A program made the position numbers and the translations under genes. A model generated the notes under the pieces. The model was not told where the DNA came from, did not search any database, and saw only the letters and a program-made list of their open reading frames with translations. Shown one piece after another: positions 1 to 4,888 of a stretch of 6,297 bases of DNA. Numbering within the stretch: position 1 is the first letter of the stretch; each line of letters begins with the position of its first letter. Source of the stretch: Methanobacteriota archaeon (GTDB taxonomy: Archaea; Halobacteriota; Methanosarcinia; Methanosarcinales; Methanosarcinaceae); NCBI GenBank assembly GCA_030837265.1, contig JAUPKV010000339.1:1-6297 (forward strand), written 5' to 3'.

Positions 1-12
1 AATACACGAAAT

Positions 13-34
13 ATTAATATTAAATTAATATTAA
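13..34 (+). repeat. Two perfect 11-bp direct repeats upstream of mscL
   Basis: ATTAATATTAA occurs twice head to tail. Each copy is partly self-complementary, so the block could be read as a binding site or simply as low-complexity A/T sequence. A repeat near one helical turn, placed just upstream of a TATA-like element, is where archaeal regulators often sit, but that role is inference. Confidence 0.5.
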
Positions 35-50
35 ATATTGAACTTGTTCA

Positions 51-67
51 TATTTATATTATATAAC
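51..67 (+). promoter_or_regulatory. AT-rich TATA-like promoter element of mscL
   Basis: The stretch TATTTATATTATATAAC resembles an archaeal TATA box and lies 25-41 nt before the mscL start, predicting a very short leader that still contains the GGAG site. Just upstream are a 10-bp interrupted palindrome (GAAC-TT-GTTC, 40-49) and two perfect 11-bp tandem copies of ATTAATATTAA (13-23 and 24-34). The exact box cannot be fixed because the whole region is A/T. Confidence 0.45.
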
Positions 68-91
68 GTTTATATTGTGGAGACTGATAAT

Positions 92-397
92 ATGGGACTG
101 CTAAGTGATTTTAAAGAGTTTCTTTATGAGTACAAGGTAATTCCATTAGCAATTGCTTTGATAATGGGTATTGCATCCACAGCTTTTGTAAAATCCTTTG
201 TAGATAACATAGTGATGCCGATCGTCACACCTTTTATACCAGGTGGAGCTTGGGAGACTGCAACGCTTGCAATTGGACCCATAGTACTTCGTTGGGGTGC
301 ATTTTTGGGTGAGTTAATAAACTTTATTGTCATTGCATTTGTGGTCTTTCTAGTTGCGAAAATGGTGCTAAAAGAAGAAAAAGTGGGAAAAAGGTGA
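92..397 (+). CDS. mscL: Large-conductance mechanosensitive channel MscL
   Basis: MscL forms a homopentameric pore in the cytoplasmic membrane that opens under high membrane tension and releases solutes during hypo-osmotic shock. The 101-residue product begins GLLSDFKEF, the amphipathic N-terminal helix. TM1 follows at about residues 16-42 and contains the family hallmark FVDNIVMPIV (36-45). A short periplasmic loop carries PFIPGG. TM2 is at about 68-92 and ends in the charged tail KEEKVGKR. The bundled C-terminal helix of bacterial MscL (about 136 residues) is absent; this short form is normal for Methanosarcina. I chose the ATG at 92 over an upstream in-frame ATG at 38 because GGAG lies at 79-82, 9 nt before it, and because the family N-terminus starts here; the extra 18 residues would be unrelated sequence. 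It stands alone, with no gene following on the same strand. Recognition is from family motifs and is very secure. Confidence 0.95.
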   Translation: MGLLSDFKEFLYEYKVIPLAIALIMGIASTAFVKSFVDNIVMPIVTPFIPGGAWETATLAIGPIVLRWGAFLGELINFIVIAFVVFLVAKMVLKEEKVGKR

Positions 398-399
398 AG

Positions 400-526
400 C
401 TGTGTTCCAATGTTTCTTTGACCTGAAAAACTTTAGTTCCACCAGTAGAGTGACAAACATCGCATCATCTATATTTTGCAATTACACTCTCTTCTGACCA
501 TTCTTTACACCTTTTGATTAAGCTTT
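400..526 (-). pseudogene. Possible frameshifted tail of the 55-codon ORF, with a CxxC motif
   Basis: Reading on in the frame reached by a -1 shift near the end of the 55-codon ORF gives AESLIKRCKEWSEESVIAKYR, a TGA at 465-467, and then CDVCHSTGGTKVFQVKE before running into the 3' end of mscL on the other strand. CxxC followed by a glycine pair is typical of zinc-ribbon turns, and KRC further upstream could supply another ligand. This is an interpretation of a short stretch with one stop and one frameshift, so chance is not excluded. No family is recognised. Confidence 0.3.
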
Positions 527-685
527 CTGCCTTCTTTTCAATAATTCAGCATATAAATCTTTTCGCATTAATTTTGCAATTTCCTCTTCATTTTTATCTT
601 GGGGTTTATATTGAGTTAAAGCGTTGTAAAGGACATTTATTTCTCTTGTAGTGTATCTCGTAAAATCATAAATCATTATTCCCAT
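518..685 (-). CDS. Small hypothetical protein, 55 residues, possibly truncated by frameshift
   Basis: I do not recognise this protein. The frame encodes 55 residues, starting MGIMIYDFTRYT and ending ELLKRRQKA; the last half is rich in charged residues and likely helical. The start ATG (683-685) is preceded on the minus strand by GGTGAT (690-695), which matches the archaeal anti-SD sequence with a 4-nt spacer, the best reason to believe it is or was translated. After the TAA, another minus-strand frame continues in a protein-like way (AESLIKRCKEWSEE, then a TGA at 465-467, then CDVCHSTGGTKVF) towards the end of mscL. The 55-residue product may therefore be the intact head of a broken zinc-binding protein. 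It is convergent with mscL. Either a real small gene or a pseudogene head is possible. Confidence 0.45.
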   Translation of the reverse strand: MGIMIYDFTRYTTREINVLYNALTQYKPQDKNEEEIAKLMRKDLYAELLKRRQKA

Positions 686-972
686 GTAGATCACCATGTA
701 ATGAAAGATGAGAATGAGTGGTAGCGATTTCTGCTACCTAGCTTTACTAAGTTTCGTGCATTAGAAAATGTTAAAGCAAAACTCTTTGAGATTTTAGTTA
801 TACCTGTTTTTCCCAAAATAATTTTGCATTTTAAAGTCATCAAACAATAATTTCTTGATTCAGAGTTTTTGTTTTAAAACCTGTATATACATTGTAAATA
901 CCCACTTTTGCAGGCTGTTATTAAATATGAGCGTTTATTTATAAAATGTTCGTATTTTAAGCAAAAAATCAC

Positions 973-1340
973 TTATTTTACTATCAATTTTAATGAATTC
1001 TTCAAAAAAACAAACTCCTCGATATTTTTTTGTATGTCTCTGTCATGAATTGTGGATTCGTTATCTCTGATGGGACAAAAGTTCTTACAATTGCAGAATA
1101 TGATCGGTTTGTTAATTCCATTCCTGCAAAGGTCACACGAGCACAAAGAATGGTGCTAGTCACAAAGTCACATTAGGTCTGTAATCTGAGTACATATCAT
1201 ATCGTGATCTTTGAGATGACATATATGTCATTATTGCAAAAGTTACCCTCATAATATTGGCGCGGCGGTTCAACTTTTTTGTCAGCGACCACCAGATGCT
1301 GCCCACTTCGTGAGTAATCGGGCGTTGAGAGAAGTTTTTA
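973..1340 (-). pseudogene. Decayed cysteine-rich coding region
   Basis: Two protein-like pieces lie on the minus strand. The 5' piece (1200-1337) follows a TAA and includes SGQHLVVADKKVEPPRQYY and EGNFCNNDI. The 3' piece (976-1155, 60 codons, TAA at 973-975) includes LCSCDLCRNGINKP, IIFCNCKNFCPIRDNES and DIQKNIEEFVFLKNSLKL. It carries six cysteines in CxCxxC and CxCxxxCP arrangements, which suggest metal binding. Between them lie a change of frame at a TATATA run (about 1221-1226), a TGA (1168-1170) and a TAG (1156-1158). Removing one TA would join the first frame to ICHLKDHDMICTQITDLM. No start codon with an SD is visible. Overlapping frames are also open (+ 1045-1176; - 1160-1351; - starting at 1121), so the true frame is not certain. 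I do not recognise the family. Confidence 0.35.
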
Positions 1341-1605
1341 GTGTTCCTCATCCAAGTTATAACAGAATGATTTAGAGTCTATAGGATCTTTTTATTTGCT
1401 GTATTTTCTTTCTTTGCTTTTTAATACTCCTTGACTTTTTTCTTAGTTTATAATTTAAGTTCATTCCAATTAATTTAAGCTCCTACTCGACACGTTTTTA
1501 AAATGACTATATTCTATCGATATGATTTTATAATAAAAATTATAATTATATTTGGTTCATTAAGATTTTGAATTTTTTGCAAAAAAATACTGCATATCTC
1601 TAAAC

Positions 1606-1614
1606 TATAAAAAT
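1606..1614 (+). promoter_or_regulatory. Candidate TATA box of the 153-residue protein
   Basis: TATAAAAAT is centred about 24 nt before the ATG at 1634. Archaeal transcription usually starts some 22-27 nt downstream of the box centre, so the transcript would begin at or beside the ATG. That agrees with the lack of any SD sequence there and suggests a leaderless mRNA. A second A/T run (TTTATAATAAAAATTATAA, 1527-1545) is an alternative that would leave a longer leader. Confidence 0.4.
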
Positions 1615-1633
1615 AATAATTGTAGTAAAAAAC

Positions 1634-2095
1634 ATGGAAATAAAATTGATAGTTGCAATTGCTCTGATCATCTCAGCTTCTTTAATGGTCACAAAGTTAT
1701 CGTCGGAAATCGGTAAAGGGCAGTTCAAGGAAGGCACATATATCCATATTGACAGCATCGAAATGGCTTTTTATAAAACTGATGCGAACGTAGATATAGA
1801 ATACCACCTCAGTCCCTTCGCGCAAGCATATATTTTCTTCTTTGGGAGCAAGAACCTGGAACCCAAGATTCGGGAGATTTGTGCTGAATTTAATGTGGCA
1901 AAGATTCAAAAAATAGGACTTAATAACGCTTCACTAACTTTAACAAACACTTCCAAACTAAATGGCCAGTATTACTTGCATGATTCCATGAAATTCGGGA
2001 TTTCACCTGATATACTTACAATTTTTTTCCCCGATGGCAATAGTAGAATCTATAGAAACCCGTTATCTGTCCCTTATTTATTTTATTCTCAATAA
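1634..2095 (+). CDS. Membrane-anchored or exported protein of unknown function
   Basis: The 153-residue product has an N-terminal K4 followed by a hydrophobic stretch LIVAIALIISASLMV (5-19), best read as a signal anchor or uncleaved signal peptide. The remaining 130 or so residues would lie outside the membrane and look beta-rich, for example GTYIHIDSIEMAFYKTDA and HDSMKFGISPDILTIFFP. There is a single cysteine (in EICAEF), no lipobox and no catalytic motif that I recognise. It may belong to a Methanosarcina-restricted family, but I cannot name one. The ATG at 1634 has no SD; the next methionine (residue 18) would remove the hydrophobic segment and also lacks an SD, so the longer form is kept. 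The dehydrogenase follows 202 bp downstream with its own TATA box, so this gene is probably monocistronic. Confidence 0.75.
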   Translation: MEIKLIVAIALIISASLMVTKLSSEIGKGQFKEGTYIHIDSIEMAFYKTDANVDIEYHLSPFAQAYIFFFGSKNLEPKIREICAEFNVAKIQKIGLNNASLTLTNTSKLNGQYYLHDSMKFGISPDILTIFFPDGNSRIYRNPLSVPYLFYSQ

Positions 2096-2222
2096 ATGAA
2101 TCGAATACTGCTTTTAAAGCGGGTGTGAATTAAGGAATTCAAGTATATTATCACTCTAAAAGAAGGAGCTCCTCATAATGATTTCGGATTGAAACCAATC
2201 TTTGTTCAGAAACTTAGTTTCC

Positions 2223-2233
2223 ATAAAATATAT
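2223..2233 (+). promoter_or_regulatory. TATA box of the short-chain dehydrogenase gene
   Basis: ATAAAATATAT, followed by a C run, stands out from its surroundings and lies 65-75 nt upstream of the start codon. Transcription would begin near 2252-2258 and leave a leader of about 40 nt that contains the ribosome binding site. The 10-bp perfect palindrome AGGAGCTCCT lies upstream at 2164-2173 and may be incidental. Confidence 0.6.
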
Positions 2234-2297
2234 CCCCCTCTATTCATTGATTTAACGAAGACGTTGAAGATAGAGATCGCTGAACAAAGGGGTAATA

Positions 2298-3008
2298 ATG
2301 AAACTAACAGGTCAAACCGCCCTCATTACCGGAGGGAGCAAAGGGATTGGAAGGGCTATCTGCCTTGCTCTGGCAAGAGAAGGGGCAAATATTGTTTTTG
2401 CAGCAAGGGACGAGGGGAGAATCGGAGAGACTATGGAAGAATTGAAAGAAATGAGCGGCAGAGCATTTGCTGTTCGAGCTGATGTACGTTATGAAGAAGA
2501 TGTTAAGAGGCTGATTTCAAAAGCTGTAGATGAATTTGGCGGACTTGACATCCTTGTCAACAATGCAGGAGTGGCATACAGAAAACCGTTGGTAGAAACC
2601 ACTCTGGAGGAATACGATAAGATCATGGACACTAACTTAAAAGGTATTTTTCTCTGCACAAAGTATGCGACTCCTTATATTAGAAACAGCAAGAACGGAA
2701 AAATCGTCAATATATCCTCTGGAGCCGGATTGCATGGGATTCCTGAGCTTTCCATATACTGTGCCTCAAAATCCGGAGTAATAAGCATAACCCAATCAAT
2801 CGCCTCCGAATTGGAAGGTGAAATCAAAGTTTATGCCATCTGCCCCGGAGGTGTTGACACTGATATGTACAGAAAACTCTTTGGGCATAAACCTCAACTC
2901 AAACCCGAGCACATTGCAAGAAAGGTACTGGAACTTGTTTCTCCCGATTCAAATGTAGCATCCGGGAAAATAATCGAAGTGTATTCACCTCCAATCCCTC
3001 ATTTCTGA
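2298..3008 (+). CDS. Classical short-chain dehydrogenase/reductase (FabG-like)
   Basis: This 236-residue enzyme is a soluble NAD(P)-dependent oxidoreductase of the classical SDR family, which interconverts alcohols and ketones. The Rossmann nucleotide-binding motif TGGSKGIG is at residues 11-18, the acidic-tip DV at 62-63, and NNAG at 88-91. The catalytic tetrad is complete: N113, S141, Y154 and K158 (YxxxK). PGGVDT (183-188) is the usual cofactor loop. K15 and R37 are placed as in NADP(H)-preferring members. The substrate cannot be read from sequence. Annotation as 3-oxoacyl-ACP reductase is common for such proteins, but archaea lack the bacterial fatty acid synthase, so a sugar, polyol or small ketone is as likely. 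The start is supported by a G-rich site (AGGGGT, 2288-2293) 4 nt before the ATG. It has its own TATA box and is flanked downstream by tandem repeats. The family call is very sure; the substrate is unknown. Confidence 0.93.
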   Translation: MKLTGQTALITGGSKGIGRAICLALAREGANIVFAARDEGRIGETMEELKEMSGRAFAVRADVRYEEDVKRLISKAVDEFGGLDILVNNAGVAYRKPLVETTLEEYDKIMDTNLKGIFLCTKYATPYIRNSKNGKIVNISSGAGLHGIPELSIYCASKSGVISITQSIASELEGEIKVYAICPGGVDTDMYRKLFGHKPQLKPEHIARKVLELVSPDSNVASGKIIEVYSPPIPHF

Positions 3009-3028
3009 GATAGATATGGCAGAAATAA

Positions 3029-3092
3029 TCGTCCGTAAAAGATAACGTCTATAAAAGCTCACGTCCATAAAAGCTCACGTCCGTAAAAGATT
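3029..3092 (+). repeat. Four tandem 16-bp repeats downstream of the dehydrogenase
   Basis: Four contiguous units start at 3029, 3045, 3061 and 3077. Their consensus is close to ACGTCCRTAAAAGMTM; units 2 and 3 differ by one base, and units 1 and 4 share the GTAAAAGAT ending. The block begins 20 bp after the dehydrogenase stop codon, in the gap between two convergent genes. There are no spacers, so it is not a CRISPR array. It may be a small satellite that grew by slippage, or a set of protein or RNA-processing sites. The unit contains no strong inverted symmetry. Confidence 0.85.
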
Positions 3093-3188
3093 GCTGTATT
3101 AACTACTTTAAACCGAAATGAGTTCGGATATCGAAAAAAAAGAATATAGTAGATGTGATTGATGAGATCTTGATAAGTCCTACTTTTA

Positions 3189-3228
3189 AAAAACTTAGAA
3201 GGAATTCTCAGTCGTTAAATGAGAATTC
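3189..3228 (-). terminator. Putative terminator of the beta-helix gene
   Basis: On the minus strand a perfect 9-bp inverted repeat (GAATTCTCA, 9-nt loop, TGAGAATTC; 3202-3228) starts 18 nt after the stop codon of the beta-helix gene. A T6 run follows 7 nt beyond the stem (3189-3194 as A on the plus strand). Archaeal termination relies mainly on the T tract, so the hairpin may instead protect the mRNA 3' end. A smaller stem CCGAA/TTCGG (3113-3127) lies further along towards the dehydrogenase. Confidence 0.5.
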
Positions 3229-3245
3229 ATTATCAATAAAGTTCT

Positions 3246-4121
3246 TTATCCGCAATTTACAATTTTATTGTTATGGATTTTTACGTTACTTTCCGATGTA
3301 TGTTCGCGTACTATGGCAGGGTAAGGTAAATCATGGAAATAGTTACCGTAAACATCTATATTTTTGAGGGTATCTTCCAGTTCCAAACCTCCATATCCCC
3401 CACCTGTGGAGGTACATTCGTTATTTGCAAACACTCCGTTGGTTACATAATCGAATCGAACAGATGAGTTACAACGGTTATAGAATTTACAGTTCTTGAC
3501 TGTAATGCCCACAACATCGAAAGCACATATCCCATCATGTCCGCATTTGTAAACAGTTACTCCATCTACCACTACATTTTTGCATCTTGCGATACGCATC
3601 CCGTCGTTACAGCCGTTTCGGAAAGTAATATTTTTAATTGTTAATCCGGTGCATCCGATTAACGTTGCCATGTTAAAGTGGTTTGCTCCGAGACGGACGC
3701 TGGAATAGCAATCTGACTGGCTGCCATCGATGGTTAGACTTCTAATAACAACATTTGAGGCTTTATTCCCGGAAATCATAAGCATACCTTTTTGGGAACT
3801 GCCCCAGGGTGTCAAGCCTTTACGAAGTTTAATTACTGCACCGGACGTTCCTTCAAGGACGGTGTTGCTGCCTATCTTAATAGAGTCCCCTATAGAATAT
3901 GTGAATGGACCTACAAGGCGGACAGTATAGCCCGAACTTTTGGCAGCAACGGCAAGAGCCTGGTTAATCTGGATGTGATCGTCTTTTCCATCACAATTAA
4001 AGTCTCCTTTTCCGTTTCCGGAAACAGTTATTACTTTACTCGAACCTCCCATTACAGCAGGTACGGTTGTTAAAATAAGGCAAGTTACCAGGAATAGGGC
4101 TCCTAGCTGTCTTTTTAGCAT
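3246..4121 (-). CDS. Secreted right-handed parallel beta-helix (pectate-lyase-like) protein
   Basis: The 291-residue product has a Sec signal peptide: basic K3 R4, a hydrophobic core at 6-20, and probable cleavage near AVMG (22-25). A short segment with DGKDDHIQINQAL (44-56) resembles the N-terminal cap motif of the pectate-lyase/glycosidase beta-helix fold. From about 84 to 291 it is a series of coils with inward V/I residues and asparagine turns, for example NVVIRSLTIDGS, GLTIKNITFRNGC and NIDVYGNYFHDL. The mature chain has 11 cysteines (43, 138, 157, 171, 180, 193, 199, 211, 217, 236, 290). It probably acts at the cell surface on polysaccharide or as a binding protein; no catalytic residues can be assigned. 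It ends right after a coil (KIVNCG) without PKD repeats, a membrane anchor or a sorting tail. The start is strongly supported by GAGGTGAT (4125-4132) with a 3-nt spacer. Promoter elements upstream are weak. Confidence 0.88.
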   Translation of the reverse strand: MLKRQLGALFLVTCLILTTVPAVMGGSSKVITVSGNGKGDFNCDGKDDHIQINQALAVAAKSSGYTVRLVGPFTYSIGDSIKIGSNTVLEGTSGAVIKLRKGLTPWGSSQKGMLMISGNKASNVVIRSLTIDGSQSDCYSSVRLGANHFNMATLIGCTGLTIKNITFRNGCNDGMRIARCKNVVVDGVTVYKCGHDGICAFDVVGITVKNCKFYNRCNSSVRFDYVTNGVFANNECTSTGGGYGGLELEDTLKNIDVYGNYFHDLPYPAIVREHTSESNVKIHNNKIVNCG

Positions 4122-4124
4122 TGT

Positions 4125-4132
4125 ATCACCTC
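4125..4132 (-). promoter_or_regulatory. Strong SD site of the beta-helix gene
   Basis: The minus strand reads GAGGTGAT just before ACA-ATG, an eight-base match to the complement of the archaeal 16S rRNA tail. It fixes the start codon at 4119-4121 and implies efficient translation. It is the best ribosome binding site in the window. Confidence 0.85.
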
Positions 4133-4189
4133 TGGGTTGGATTTTTTTAGAATTTTAGCATAATCAAAATTTTAACGGTGAGTGGACAA

Positions 4190-4359
4190 ATGTACGGGTC
4201 TCATCTTCCGGGTCTCATCTTACAATAGCCTTGATATCTGGCCATTGGAATGCCGGATACGAGGAGCTTCAGAGGGTTTTACACTCAAAATCAGTTATTG
4301 ACCTGCACTTTACTCCTTTGGGTCAACAGCTCCTATTTTTAAATCAGGGCTTTCGTTAG
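4190..4359 (+). pseudogene. Small ORF disrupted by a 14-bp tandem duplication
   Basis: An ATG at 4190-4192 has GGTGA (4177-4181) 8 nt upstream. As it stands, the frame reads MYGSHLPGLILQ and stops. The block at 4194-4221 is two 14-bp copies differing at one base (ACGGGTCTCATCTT and CCGGGTCTCATCTT). Deleting one copy restores a continuous 51-codon frame: MYGSHLTIALISGHWNAGY, then EELQRVLHSKSVIDLHF, then TPLGQQLLFLNQGFR, ending at TAG (4357-4359). The downstream part uses CTT, CTG and CTC leucine codons and looks protein-like. I do not recognise the product. It is divergent from the beta-helix gene, with 68 bp between the two starts. It may instead be the 5' untranslated region of that gene, in which case the frame is accidental. 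Confidence 0.4.
4194..4221 (+). repeat. 14-bp tandem duplication
   Basis: Two adjacent 14-bp units are identical at 13 of 14 positions (the first base differs). Since 14 is not a multiple of three, gain or loss of one unit shifts the reading frame of any ORF crossing it. The near-identity suggests a recent event. Confidence 0.85.
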
Positions 4360-4884
4360 GTCAACTTTTTTTTAAAATTTCTTATTAACTTTGTATTAAA
4401 CTTAATAGTTGACATTTAATGTTTATGTAGTATTATTATAAAAAATTTTTGTTTTTTTATGTATAATAAAGACATTTAAATATCGAGAAAATAAATTTAA
4501 ACTTATCATTTAGTTTATAAAAAAATCTTAATTTTTAAATAGTATACCTTTCAAATATATTTTCAAATTGGGATATTAAATTTCTCTTTTGATTTGAAAA
4601 TAGTAATTTGTTCCTAATTAAAGGAGAATAGTCAAAGATATCTTTTGATAAGCTTTAAATATTATTATACTAATTAAGAAATATAAATAAACTGAAATCT
4701 TATATTATTGGACGGAACAAAATCATTCCATAAGTATATATATTGCATTTAACTATTCAGGATAAAATACCCAGATACGGATCTTTTTTGTATCGAAAAG
4801 ATTTATTGAGGCCGTTTGGATGCAGTTTCAGTTTTCAAATAGTATGAAAATCATTTCTTCAGTCCCGAAGTTGGCAGGTTCCAG
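4360..4884. other. AT-rich intergenic stretch and leader upstream of the DRG GTPase
   Basis: From about 4360 to 4760 the sequence is almost entirely A/T and shows no protein-like frame on either strand. It includes a perfect 12-bp palindrome, AAAGATATCTTT (4634-4645). Base composition rises again after about 4760, in the presumed transcribed leader of the GTPase gene. The leader contains an inverted repeat (ATCTTTT 4781-4787, AAAAGAT 4796-4802) and a short upstream ORF. No RNA gene is recognised. Confidence 0.6.
4735..4743 (+). promoter_or_regulatory. Candidate TATA box of the DRG GTPase gene
   Basis: TATATATAT lies about 145 nt before the start codon and predicts a transcript start near 4765, where composition changes from A/T-only to mixed sequence. 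This gives a leader of about 120 nt, long for an archaeal mRNA, that contains a small inverted repeat and an upstream ORF. Other A/T runs nearby make the choice uncertain. Confidence 0.45.
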
Positions 4885-4888
4885 ATGA
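4820..4888 (+). CDS. Possible 22-codon upstream ORF overlapping the DRG start
   Basis: This short frame starts at ATG 4820-4822, with GAGG (4807-4810) 9 nt upstream, and reads MQFQFSNSMKIISSVPKLAG then SR. Its TGA (4886-4888) overlaps the GTPase ATG (4885-4887), giving the ATGA arrangement typical of translational coupling. The peptide resembles nothing I know. It may be a translated leader that feeds ribosomes to the GTPase start, whose own site (GGCAGGT, 4873-4879) is only moderate, or simply a chance ORF. Confidence 0.3.
   Translation: MQFQFSNSMKIISSVPKLAGSR

Larger units (their letters stand above)
398..1633. other. Gene-poor region with coding relics between mscL and the 153-residue protein
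   Basis: No complete gene of ordinary size is present. Two minus-strand pieces look coding (518-685 with a possible continuation to about 400, and 973-1337) and have their own entries. The stretches 740-970 and 1380-1633 are strongly A/T rich and show no protein-like frame; the second contains the promoter of the following gene. A small hairpin (GGTAGC, 7-nt loop, GCTACC) lies at 720-738, before the start of the 55-codon ORF. A locally GC-richer patch at about 1255-1335 coincides with the coding relic. No tRNA, insertion-sequence ends or CRISPR repeats were seen. Confidence 0.6.

Noticed and set aside
38..91. Upstream in-frame ATG extending MscL by 18 residues
   Set aside because: No SD before it, it overlaps the A/T promoter stretch, and the MscL family N-terminus starts at the ATG at 92 with GGAG 9 nt upstream.
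1045..1176. 43-codon plus-strand ORF (MNCGFVISDGTK...)
   Set aside because: No SD, and it overlaps the cysteine-rich minus-strand frame, which has more protein-like content. It cannot be fully excluded and is named as an alternative there.
2189..2482. 97-codon plus-strand ORF overlapping the dehydrogenase start
   Set aside because: Its second half is the dehydrogenase sequence in another frame (rich in R, G and N), and its first part covers the TATA box and leader.
3029..3092. Tandem repeats considered as a CRISPR array
   Set aside because: Units are 16 bp with no spacers between them, and no cas gene is present.
3155..3367. 70-codon plus-strand ORF at the 3' end of the beta-helix gene
   Set aside because: More than half lies antisense to the beta-helix coding sequence, and the rest crosses the terminator hairpin. 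The product looks random and the SD is weak.
4357..4416. TAG at the end of the restored small ORF read as pyrrolysine
   Set aside because: The following codons are A/T-rich and low complexity (V N F F L K F L I N), as expected of untranslated sequence. No methylamine methyltransferase context exists.
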